DNA from: Conidiobolus incongruus B7586
Lineage: Eukaryota; Entomophthoromycota; Entomophthoromycetes; Entomophthorales; Conidiobolaceae
Reading direction: 5' to 3'
NCBI GenBank assembly: GCA_000697335.1
Contig: JNEM01006006.1
Location: 1-50,833, forward strand
Length of the DNA stretch: 50,833 nucleotides
The notes under the pieces are model-generated. The model searched no databases, was not told the origin of the DNA, and saw only the letters and a program-made list of their open reading frames with translations. Made by a program: the position numbers and the translations under genes. Below are positions 11,396 to 21,632 of the stretch, one piece after another. Numbering within the stretch: the first letter of the stretch is position 1; each line of letters starts with the position of its first letter.

Positions 11396-12130
11396 TTTAA
11401 TTTTTAACTGATATAATTTGGATTGAGAATTGATTGTTATTTTTCAGACTTAAAGATAATTAAGATAATCAATAATATTATGGGATTCCTCTCTAATATT
11501 ATATGCTCACTTTGTTTACCATTCTAAAAAAATCAAATTGATACGATAATTTCTAAATTTAGAAAGTTTGAATATTTATTGAATATAGATAGAAAGATAA
11601 TATTAAAAAATCAAGACAGAATTTTATTAAAAATACAGAAATATAAATGATTATTTATATAGGAATATCATGATCAATTTGATTACTTTCGTATTTTTAA
11701 ATAATATAATACATTTTTTCTAGAAAAATTGTTTCAAATTTATTTAAAAGTTTAATATAATTCAATTTCATAAAATAAATCAAGTTATATTGTTAATGAA
11801 ACTTATATGTTTATAATAGATTGATCAAAAAATACTCGAAAAATTATTTATATTTTCATTGAAAAATATATAATATATAATGAAATCATTAATCTATTTC
11901 AAAATGTTGAAATTCTAAAAATTTTTATAAATATATTAATCCCATAAGTCGATAAACCTTAATATTGATATAAATTTCATCAAAAATTTTGCATCATTCG
12001 ACTTTCATTCCAAACTTCGAGTAACCTTTAAAAACTACTCAAATGTATTGAGAAAAGTTTTTGGAGTCAAATGCTTTAAAATTTATATTATTAAGGTAAT
12101 AATCTAGAGTTCAACTTTTTTCTATTCGAT
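11396..12130. other. AT-rich intergenic region
   Basis: Upstream flank of the HAD gene. No coding or RNA gene signal is seen before the small patch of mixed composition that begins near 12130. Confidence 0.45.
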
Positions 12131-12136
12131 TATGCT

Positions 12137-12223
12137 ATGATGACCGCTGTCGCCCCAGACATAAGTTGTAGATTGTTTTTGAATGATAATTTCAGCGTAC
12201 ATAGCCAAACGTATCTTGTCTGA
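12137..12223 (+). ncRNA. Candidate C/D box snoRNA
   Basis: A patch of balanced composition in AT-rich DNA starts with a perfect C box (ATGATGA, 12137-12143) and ends with a D box (CTGA, 12220-12223), 87 nt apart as in typical C/D snoRNAs. A C'-like TGATAA lies at 12184-12189. The segment after box C contains CGCCCCAG, complementary to the CTGGGGCG block conserved in the large-subunit rRNA near the peptidyl transferase centre. The terminal stem outside the boxes is weak and no clear D' box is seen, so chance is not excluded. Confidence 0.3.
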
Positions 12224-12859
12224 TTTTTTAAATTTTAAATATTAAATTAAATATTATTACGGTTATTAACCTTTATTATTTTCTATTTAGGTATCAGATA
12301 TATTTTTATATAGTAATTTCAAGATGTATATTTTTAAATATTAATATAATATACTATAAATATTGATAAGGTAATAAATACAATATTTTGCAGAATTGGT
12401 ATGATGATAAAAAAATATTCCATGCTAATCCTGAAGCTATCGAGTGGACAAAATATTTTTTATTCATAAACTTTGCTTTTCCTGACTTTTGTTTTCATCT
12501 TTGCTTCATTTTGTTTTTATTATGGTTTCTTATCAATTTTTTTAATATAGGTAATGATTCAGATGAATAATCGGAATCTTTTGGAACTTGTATACATGAT
12601 TTAATAAATATTTTGAACTTTTACAAAAAATATAAATACTTTTTATTAATCTGTTTTTTCAATATTTTGTGTATTTTTCGTCAATTTGATATGATTGATA
12701 AATTCAACTATAATCATTTTCTTTGAAAACCTTTTTCTAATACATTTTCCATTCTGAAATCCCATAAAACATTTTAATAAATCTAAAGAATTAAATATTA
12801 GTCATCATTAATTTTTTCAAATATAATTAATTATTAATATCAAATAAAACTTGAAAATA
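12224..12859. other. AT-rich spacer with one weak frame
   Basis: A 60-codon frame at 12388-12570 has a hydrophobic middle, but it is preceded by no recognisable exon and matches no family I know. I do not call it a gene. The rest is AT-rich flank of the following nine-exon gene. Confidence 0.35.
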
Positions 12860-15032
12860 ATGTCACATCCAGATCCAAAATCTTATATCACTTATATATT
12901 TTCGCTAATTGAAAAAGAATTCCAAAGCTCAAAGGATGATTCTTTATACTCTAGTAATATTTCAAATATATTCTATCATTAAATATCTATTAATAATTTT
13001 TTAAAGCTTATTTTAAAGTCATTCAACAAATTGATGAACCTAATATAATAAAAATTCAAGATGAATTAACTTGTAAAATCCTTGACTATTTGGAAGAATT
13101 AGATGAAAATTATAAAAAATTAGCAGAAATAACAACAGGTTGATTAAGTTGTAATTAATTAATATTTAATATTAAATAATATGTATAGACAGGGATAGTG
13201 AACCTCTACTCAATATTACGAATTATGGTCCAAATTCTAATCTTTCGAAATTATTGGGTAGTTTGATTGTTGTTGCATTATATTCTAATTATGCTAACGG
13301 TGCTAATATTGGGATTGGCGAGAGGAAGAGTTATAGCTGGTTTGTTAATGGTAATTAGACATTAGTTAAATATAGTTGATAGAACTGATATATAATTTTT
13401 AGGGATTGGCAATATCGATCAATTGATCAATTCTTTGGACACCATTTCTCAATCTTCCAATTTCCTCAAAACCATGAGAGTCTTAACCAACTTTTTAATC
13501 ACTGAAAATGATAAAACTATGAAGTTTAGAGATTACAAAGATTTGACACCTATTGGACTCAGTATTCAAAATTTTTTTATGTTGGATTTGTTTGCTGCTA
13601 TTAATCAGATTCTCAATGGTCCTGACAAATTGGATCCTAATAAGTACTTTGCAAGTGATGAGGATCGTAATGAATTTGCCAAGAGGTTGAATTGTCTAAT
13701 GAATGGGTAATTTAATATACGATAGTAAATGTATTGACTTATTGATGAGATTTAGTCTTTCGTCATATTCCATTATTGAAACTATTTTTATATTGATAAC
13801 ACCAACCCCATCCCGAAAACCTCCAACTTGGTTGCATAAATCATGTGGGCATTTACTGTCTGTGATATTGATGCAACCAAATGGTGTCAAGCATATGATT
13901 GATTATTTTTGTCACGGTGTTGATGAAGGTAATCCAACTCTTTTAGTATTATGATAGTTATTGATATATTTATAATTTTAGTGGATATTAACGCTACAGA
14001 TATGGAGAGCGTTGCCAAAATTTTTACCACTATCCCTAAAACTTGTAAAAAACCTGAGGTAATATCATACATAATCATTAATATTTAATATTAATATTTA
14101 ATATTAATATAAATTATATTAGGACTATACCGATCGAATCATACCTCAACTAGCGAAACATGCTTCAATCGAACTCGACCCAGAAAATCCTGTAGCAAAA
14201 TTAAAACTCATAACCAGCTTATCAGCATTTATCATTGTTAGGGCTCTAGAAACATTTGACTTTCTTTCGGGTCCACGTTATACAGGAGTCTTCATGCATC
14301 CAATGGTCATCTGGATCAAAAATTATTCTCAAGATCCCAACCCAGCCATGGACAGAGATCAAGTTCTAGTCAAACAATCCGACTTCCAACCTTGGATCAA
14401 TTTAATCGACCGCACACTACTTCAATTCTACCCGAATGCCAACCAACGTTATTTAATATTAGCGCGCTTTGTCAACCCTCTATTCCATTTGATCACATGC
14501 TGTCACACTCAGAAATCAACAGAAATGAAGCAAAAGTTCATGACTTGTCTTTCATCCTACCTAGAGAAATTACCACTCCATTTCTTTGTTCAAAGAATGT
14601 TCCAATTACTCAATAATTGGCAATGCTTTGGAGCTACTTCCAATTTGAAATTTGTTATCAGTGTAGATGATCAAATCTTGTTGAAGAGAGTGTAAGTAAT
14701 TAATGCCAATACTTCATCCTATTTATTAATTATGCTATTTTTATAGCCATATCCAAACTTCTAACACTTCAGATATTTATAATATCAACAGACATAATAT
14801 AGATTGTTTACTAGAATTGATAGAATTAACTCGATCGCAATCCGAATATCAGTCTATTTACGATCATTTCATGTTTTATTCCAAAGGCATTAATAATTCA
14901 AAAGACTTGAAATTCATTATAAGGTAATTTTCAAAAGTTTATTTTGTTATCTTGATATTTATTATAATTTTTAGTGACAATATTATGAATCAAATTTTAG
15001 AAAAATTCAAAATCAAGTTGGAATCCCAATAA
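12860..15032 (+). CDS. TANGO6/Rtp1-like protein, short form (9 exons)
   Basis: Exons: 12860-12953, 13007-13138, 13189-13350, 13403-13706, 13756-13928, 13982-14058, 14123-14691, 14747-14923, 14975-15032. All phases join to one 581-residue frame; introns are 49-64 nt. The helical protein shows blocks that resemble the N-terminal region of TANGO6 (animals) / Rtp1 (yeast RNA polymerase II assembly and nuclear import factor): a LLGSLIVVALYSNYANGANIG-type segment, then RKPPTWLHKSCGHLLSVIL followed by QPNGVKHMIDYF, and later FTTIPKTCKKPEDYTDRIIPQ followed by LAKHA. Those relatives are usually much longer, with two conserved C-terminal RTP1 domains. This gene ends at TAA 15030-15032, and the next kilobase looks noncoding, so the C-terminal domains appear absent. 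The second intron has an unusual GTTGAT donor. The gene structure is solid, the family name moderate. Confidence 0.65.
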
Positions 15033-15205
15033 AATCTGAAAAATGTAACCAAATTAAACATTTTATAAACTATGCTAATGTAGTACATAAATTTTGATTA
15101 ACTCCATATATAGTATTTAAATATAATATTTTTATCTCACAGTTATCCCCCAATTTGAAAAATATATTCTAAAATTTATCTACTATTCGCAATATTTTTG
15201 AATTT
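15033..15205. other. Short AT-rich spacer
   Basis: 3' flank of the nine-exon gene leading into dispersed repeat copy B. No further exon was found. Confidence 0.4.
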
Positions 15206-15530
15206 CAATATTTATAAATATTATTACTTGATTTTCAAATATTAGAAAGTTTTGAATATTCAATTATTTAAGCTATGACTTGGGATTGTAATATGAATAT
15301 CAATATCACTAGTTTTTTAATTCAACGTTTGTCATTGGTTTGATGCACTAGCCTTGAGCCATATAAGTATGCTAAATGCAGTTATATCAATAAATTTATA
15401 TTTTTGCTTATTGTAATCAACCCAAAAAGGCTTTGATATTATTTCATCAAGTTAGTAGCAAGGATAAAATATATACTGTATCCAATGATTACAATATAAA
15501 ATAAATCTTATTTCGTAAACTCAAAGCTAT
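15206..15530 (-). repeat. Dispersed repeat, copy B (inverted relative to 4.8 kb)
   Basis: Reverse-complement partner of 4781-5087. The gap-free core 15258-15500 differs from copy A at roughly one base in ten. A looser stretch with an insertion of about 15 bases follows towards 15530. The strong match in two otherwise unalignable AT-rich spacers means relatively recent duplication or constraint. No coding capacity is visible. Confidence 0.75.
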
Positions 15531-17995
15531 TGTAGAAAATTAATTAGATACAATTACTCAACAATATCTAAAGAATTTAAACATAAAACAAACATAGGCA
15601 TAGATTTTAACTATTGCACGATGATATTTACTGATACTGGTCATAAAGATTTCCAAATTCATTTGACAAATTTTATAACTGTATTTAAAAATATAATACA
15701 AAATTTGACGTTATATTTATAATATATTTATTTCATATAAAAATATTAATTGACAAAAATATATCTGAATTGATCATTTTTATAATTGTTGATATATTAC
15801 AATATTCAAAAATTTTCATTAATCGTGGGCTTTTGAAGATAAAATCATCATATAGAATAAAACTATCAAAAAATATTTGAAAATTATCTTATAATATAAA
15901 TAGAAAATATATCAATATAATTTGATGTATATTAAATCAGTGAAATAATAATTCCTAAATATCAGAATAATTAAATTAATCATTATACTTTAGAAAAAAT
16001 TGTATTTTTCTCAGATACAAAAATTTGAATTTTTATGAGGTGATAGAATTTATTTTAATATTTCTTTTTTATTCAGATCACAAAGTTGAGCATTGTTTAT
16101 TTTTTGTTAATACAAACTAAATATTTAGAAATTATTATAATTATATTTTGAACAATATTAAATATTAGAAAAAATTAAATTTGCTTACTTTTATATTGAA
16201 ACTTCATCGATACCTTGTGTAATATAATAATTTTATAAATTAAGAAAAATCAGTGAAAATAATAGTTTAATCCAAAAAGGTGTAAATATCTAAATACATT
16301 AAAGTACAAAATATTTATTTCAAGTCTATGAATCTTTAAAAATAGATATTTATTGTCAATTAAAGAATTGTATGTTTTTATATTGAATATTTTTTAAAAA
16401 TTCATTTATCATTAAATAATTAAAATATTTTTAATAATATATCTTAACATTGATCGATTTTAATAACGCAATTTTGTCAAATATTACTAATTACTATTCA
16501 AAAATAGTAATAATAGGATCAATATTAATTGCTAAAGTTTGACAAATGTCATTCTATAAGCTTATATTTGTACAGAAAAATGGATTTCAACTTATCTGAG
16601 ACTAGTATTTTTAAAATTACTATAGCTTCAAATTATTATTAATATTTTAATATATAAACATATTATCAAATATTAAATATTATTATTAGTATATTATATG
16701 ATTTTTGAATGAAATATTTGAATTTAAAAAATACTACACAAAAATTTAATTAGATTTTAAAAATTACTCCACAATAATCTCATAGAAAAACTAAATATCA
16801 AACTTGTAATACACATCTCATAGTTGGTAATATTATTAAATTTAGGAGTTGAAAACTTTAATATGATTCTATAATTTTCAGAATCTTTATGGTAATAATT
16901 AACAAATAATACAAACATCATATATTTTAATATATTTCTCCTTTAGGGGATATTGTAATTTTTGTAAATAAGGTAATAAATCATATTTAATCACCAAAAT
17001 ATTTCGATTTCATCATTTTGTTAAGCTACCAGAATTATATTGAAGTGTGATTATTAAAATTCTGATCTCTTTATCCAATTAGGAACCCGAGGGTTTGGAT
17101 CACATATAAGTCAAAATTTACTGAATATAGTGACAACTTTTAAAGTAATTTTATTCTATATTTCCTTGATGTGAAGCCCATTATTATATATTATTTACCA
17201 AAATAAAAAAAATACTCTCTAGTGTTCTATAAATTGGTTAAATTAACTCTTGAATCCCATCACAAATGTAATACAGAAGATTGTAAAAAGAAAACAGTGT
17301 TAAAAAATAAATATCAATAATCAAGATTAAACAAGGAGTTAGTCCTTAATCAGAAAACATATCATATGTTAAGACTTTATTAATATGATCATCTCTAAAA
17401 CTAGCCTTATCTACAAATTAATGTATTTGCGGAAAGATATAAATAGATTTGGAAGAACGAAATCAAAAGAAATCACTAACTGTTATACTGATAGAATAAA
17501 TACAGAATGGGTCAATGTCACGTTGCAGTACTTTCAAAAATCTATTACTATGGATTCAAAGAACACACGTGTAAGACAGTTTGCTAATGTTATATAGTCA
17601 ACTACATCATTAATATTAAAGAAATCCACTCTTATCATGAGAGTGATACATTAGAAGGTGTATTAGGTCATCCTTCAAACCAATATACAAAATAACTTAC
17701 CTCAAATATACTTTAGTTAGCTTCTTATTCAATAATATAGGTAATTAATAGCAAATCAATCGAATGGAGTGATCAAATAATTGGAAATAATTGGTTGGAT
17801 TAATATTTTACAAATATCAATAAAGTGGATATTTAATTTAGCATAAAGAGCTTGAGAAAATTTTGAGCTTGTATACAATAAACAGGTACCATTTATTATT
17901 AAAATTAAAATCCAATTAGTTTAATTGTATATGCACGTTTTTAGTTGATATTTTCTCATAAATGTGATAGTAATCGATTGCAGGTATGTATGATG
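15531..17995. other. Gene-free AT-rich region upstream of the phosphatase array
   Basis: About 2.5 kb without a supported gene. A 70-codon frame at 17385-17597, in a patch of milder composition, starts with ATG but has no recognisable domain; it might be a fragment of a decayed gene. The end of the region forms the promoter of ALP-A. Confidence 0.4.
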
Positions 17996-17998
17996 TTA

Positions 17999-18014
17999 AT
18001 ATATAAAGATGCTG
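17999..18014 (+). promoter_or_regulatory. TATA-type core promoter of ALP-A
   Basis: TATATAAAGATGCTGA lies about 75 bases before the ALP-A start codon. The same TATA box followed by GATG or GATGCT recurs at a similar distance upstream of all five phosphatase copies and is not seen before the other genes here. Confidence 0.65.
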
Positions 18015-18075
18015 AAATATGAATAGCAAGATTTAGCAATTGAGCTTTCTATTTATTTAATTTAATATATTTATC

Positions 18076-20112
18076 ATGCAGGTTCCTACTGTTGCTGGTC
18101 TTGCTACCCTTTTATTCGCTTTTGGCACTGAAGCCATTCAATTAATCAAACACTCTACTTGCCCTGGAGCTCCCTGTGTTCTTCCTCCCACTGGCGCCGA
18201 ATTTTTAGTCGGTGCTCATTTCGATACTCGTGTTGAAATTCACGATGAAATTAAGCTCAATGCTAATGGTAACTTCTCTGTTTCTATTAGTAAATACCAA
18301 GGTGATAAGCTTGGATATCCTGAATCTTTCGAAAAATTCTTCAAAGTCAAGAAATCTCCTGAACTCGAAAGATGGAACTTTACCTACACTAAGGATGCTG
18401 AAAAATTCTACAAGGCTTTAGATGGTGATAAATCCGCTGAAACTAAAGTTAATTCTGCCTCCAAGATCTGGAGAAATATTCATTTCAACGAACCTGGTAA
18501 GTATCAGATCACTTTGAAATACAACAATGATCAAGTCCATACTGTTGATTGGATCGTTCGTGCTCCCGCTTGTAAGCCTGTCGCTAAGAATGCTATCTTT
18601 TTCATTGGTGATGGTATGACTGCTAACATGATCACTGCCGCTCGTACTTTATCTCGCCAACACACTCATGGTAAATACTTCAATAAGCTCCACCTTGATA
18701 ATTTGGATTATGTCGGTCAAATCCTTACCCACTCTGTTGACTCCATCATGACTGACTCTGCCAACTCTGCCAGTGCCTACAACTCTGGTCACAAATCCAC
18801 TGCTGGTGCTCTTGGTGTCTATCCTGATACTTCTGCCGATACCTTTGATGATCCTAAGGTCGAACTTTTAGCTGAATTGGCTAGACGTAGATCCGCTAAG
18901 AATGGTGGTCCAATGGGTGTTGGTATTGCTACTACTGCCGAAGTTCAAGATGCTACTCCAGCTGCCGTCTTTTCCCACACCAGACAACGTGGTAACAAGA
19001 AGGAAATCGTCGATCAATTGATTCACGGTTCCAAGAATTTCACTGCTCCCGTTGTTGCTGATGTCTTCCTTGGTGGTGGTGGTGCTTACTTCCATGGTCA
19101 ACCTGGAACCGGTAAATCTCTTAACAAGAAGAACTACTACGACATCTACGCTAGGGAAAAAGGTTATCATGTTGTCTACGATAAGGATCAATTGGCTAAG
19201 GCCCCCACTAACAAGCCTCTTTTGGGTATTTTCCATCAAGGAAATATGAATGTCTGGTTAGATCGTAATGTCTACTCTGACCGTCTCCTCAAGAAGAAGG
19301 ATCATCCCTCTGGTAATAATGGTACTGCTCATGCTCAACCTGGTTTGGTTGACATGACCAAGAAGACCTTGGATATCTTGAAGAAGCGCTCCAAGAATGG
19401 TTTCTTCGCTATGATTGAAGGTGCCAGTATTGACAAACAAATGCATACTTTTGACTATCACCGCTCACTCGCTGAAATCATTGAATTTGACAATGCTATT
19501 AAGGCTGCTGTTGACTGGGTCCAAAAGAATGATCCCCATACTTTGATTGTTGTGACTGCTGATCATGGTCACGGTTTCGATGTCTACGGTACTGTTGATA
19601 CCGAGCTCTTCAACAAGGCTCCCAAGGATGACCGTTATGAAACCAAGCGTCAAGCTATTGGTGCTTATGAATTAGCTGGTTTCCCCGACTACGAAGATAA
19701 GGATGGTGATGGTTTCCCTGACAAGTGGGATGTCCGCACTGTTTTCGCTGCTGGCACTAACAACAACCCCGATCTCTTAGACAACTTCCAAGTCAATGCC
19801 ACTGCCCGTGTTGCAACCGAAGTCGATCCTCACAGCAAGCACAAGTACAATACTTTCGTCCCTGCTAAGAACGAAGGTACTGGTGGTCTCCCCAAACAAG
19901 GTAACTTGCCCCTCAATGAAAGCCAAGGTGTCCACTCCATGACTCAAGTTCCTGTCTTTGCCTATGGTCCTGGTGCCCATCTCTTCGGTCGCGTTATGGA
20001 CAACACCGAAGTATTCTTCAACTTCGCCCACGCCCTCGGTTTGGGAGGTGGCGATGACGAATGTGAATGTATCGATGTTCCCGCTGATAGAATTCCCAAG
20101 TGGAAATTATAA
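18076..20112 (+). CDS. Secreted PhoA-type alkaline phosphatase, copy A (intact)
   Basis: Intronless, 678 residues. The N-terminal 20-22 residues (MQVPTVAGLATLLFAFGTEA) form a signal peptide. About 140 residues of fungal N-terminal domain follow, then the phosphatase fold: metal ligand in IGDGM (D179), nucleophile S228 in TDSANSAS, MIEGASIDKQMH (E448, D453, H457), TADHGHG (D496, H497) and GVHSMTQVPVF (H620). These match the E. coli PhoA Zn/Mg ligands. Several N-x-S/T sequons suit a secreted glycoprotein. Residues 541-552 (DKDGDGFPDKWD) form an EF-hand-like calcium loop inserted in the fold. It hydrolyses phosphate monoesters, presumably scavenging extracellular phosphate. Codon use is strongly biased to C/G-ending codons, unlike the housekeeping genes here, suggesting high expression. 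It converges with copy B, 1.5 kb between stops. Confidence 0.92.
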   Translation: MQVPTVAGLATLLFAFGTEAIQLIKHSTCPGAPCVLPPTGAEFLVGAHFDTRVEIHDEIKLNANGNFSVSISKYQGDKLGYPESFEKFFKVKKSPELERWNFTYTKDAEKFYKALDGDKSAETKVNSASKIWRNIHFNEPGKYQITLKYNNDQVHTVDWIVRAPACKPVAKNAIFFIGDGMTANMITAARTLSRQHTHGKYFNKLHLDNLDYVGQILTHSVDSIMTDSANSASAYNSGHKSTAGALGVYPDTSADTFDDPKVELLAELARRRSAKNGGPMGVGIATTAEVQDATPAAVFSHTRQRGNKKEIVDQLIHGSKNFTAPVVADVFLGGGGAYFHGQPGTGKSLNKKNYYDIYAREKGYHVVYDKDQLAKAPTNKPLLGIFHQGNMNVWLDRNVYSDRLLKKKDHPSGNNGTAHAQPGLVDMTKKTLDILKKRSKNGFFAMIEGASIDKQMHTFDYHRSLAEIIEFDNAIKAAVDWVQKNDPHTLIVVTADHGHGFDVYGTVDTELFNKAPKDDRYETKRQAIGAYELAGFPDYEDKDGDGFPDKWDVRTVFAAGTNNNPDLLDNFQVNATARVATEVDPHSKHKYNTFVPAKNEGTGGLPKQGNLPLNESQGVHSMTQVPVFAYGPGAHLFGRVMDNTEVFFNFAHALGLGGGDDECECIDVPADRIPKWKL

Positions 20113-21632
20113 ATCCAAAATTTAGAATCATTTAATTAATCATCAAATATAAACAATTTCATTATTTAATTAATTTTATACATTTTTAATAAATCATAGC
20201 TTTATCATTAATAATAATTACAGCTTGGATCAATTTAATGTAATAATTAAATATATGGTTTTATATTTCTAATTTTGAATATTACCAACATATGTACTAA
20301 AATAAATCATTTAAATAATTGATTAAGTATTTTAACTTAATTATTTATAATACTACTTTGATAAGTAGCAGCTATAGATAACACAACCCTTAATCTTTAT
20401 TAATATCTATCATTTCAGTATTTCTTATAACTTATTGTATGTGATTGGATATTGATCCAACTAATGATTCTTTAATTTTTAACTAAATAGTTTGATCAGT
20501 AATAAAAATAGATTCAAATTAACAATTACGTTATTAATTTGTAAGTGTCTATCATATTTTTCATAGTAGATTATAATTTCCAATTGATATATTTATTCAG
20601 TTTCTATTTTCTCTATTATTTATATTAAAGATTTGACTATTCAAACCCAACTGATGTTTTCAAAGTCATTTAATCATTTGTTTTGCAATAAAAATTAGTT
20701 CAACATTAGCAAGTTGAATAGCTCATAAGAATATTTAGTCAATTCCAACTATAAGTGATAAAACCACAATAATTCAAATGGCAGTATATTTTCAATAATC
20801 GGATCAAGTATATTCATTATTTTCTTTTATCAATTTTTGAAATATATAATATTACTTTATCAACCATTGAGATAGCTCTCATTTGATATATTAGACTAAT
20901 AAAGTCATTGGCAAGAGTTGAAAAAGCTATCATATAAGTTTTTTACCTTTTGATTGTGCGATATATAATTAGCTTGAAGACTATCATTTATTAGAATGAT
21001 TACTTGAAATAATTTATTATAATCGAAAATATTGAATATTAAATTTTAGTAAATTATTGAATATTAATAAATTAAGTATAATTTAAAAAATGAGTTTAAT
21101 AATAAGATTTATTTATCACACTTTTGATTAACATTGGATAAAATTCAGATAATTTCCTTAACTTTTCCAGTAATTATATATCATAAAATAATTAATTCTC
21201 ATTTTTATAATATTTTATCACAAATTTAGTAGTATTATTAAGCCATTTATCTATAGTAATAAATAACTGATTGAAATATTAATATTATGAAAAATATTTT
21301 TAATAATTGATATATAAACATTAAAAAGTGAACTAATTTTTATAATCTTTGATTTCATTTTCTTATTAAAAATAATAATGATACTTTGTATAATTATTTT
21401 AGTAATCGATTATATATATCATTGTCAATTTGTTATTTTCCATATTTTAATTAATTTAAATAATTTTAAAAATTATATATTGATTAAATTATAAATATTA
21501 AGAATTAAACACTATTAATAAAATTAAATAATAATTTAAAAATCATAAAATTAAAACTGTTCTAAAAATATAAAAAAATAAATTATTGTTATTAAAAATT
21601 ATTAAATATAGTTAAATTGATTCTAAAATCTA
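20113..21632. other. AT-rich spacer between convergent phosphatase genes A and B
   Basis: No gene or RNA signal in 1.5 kb. The sequence is the loop of a large inverted repeat whose arms are the two coding regions. The arms' homology stops at the coding ends as far as I can see. Confidence 0.5.

Noticed and set aside
13707-13725. A 19-nt ultra-short intron in the TANGO6-like gene (GTAATT...GATAG) that would keep the frame.
   Set aside because: The next AG at 13755 gives a 49-nt intron with the same phase and a TTGAC-type branch region, matching every other intron in the window.
17385-17597. A 70-codon frame upstream of phosphatase copy A.
   Set aside because: No recognisable domain or flanking exons, and length is within chance for the patch.
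18868-20031. Long antisense frames over the phosphatase genes (e.g. 18868-19239, 19777-20031) and similar ones at copies B, C, E and QCR8.
   Set aside because: They recur at the same place in each copy as a by-product of C/G-ending codon bias, carry no motifs, and overlap a confirmed gene.
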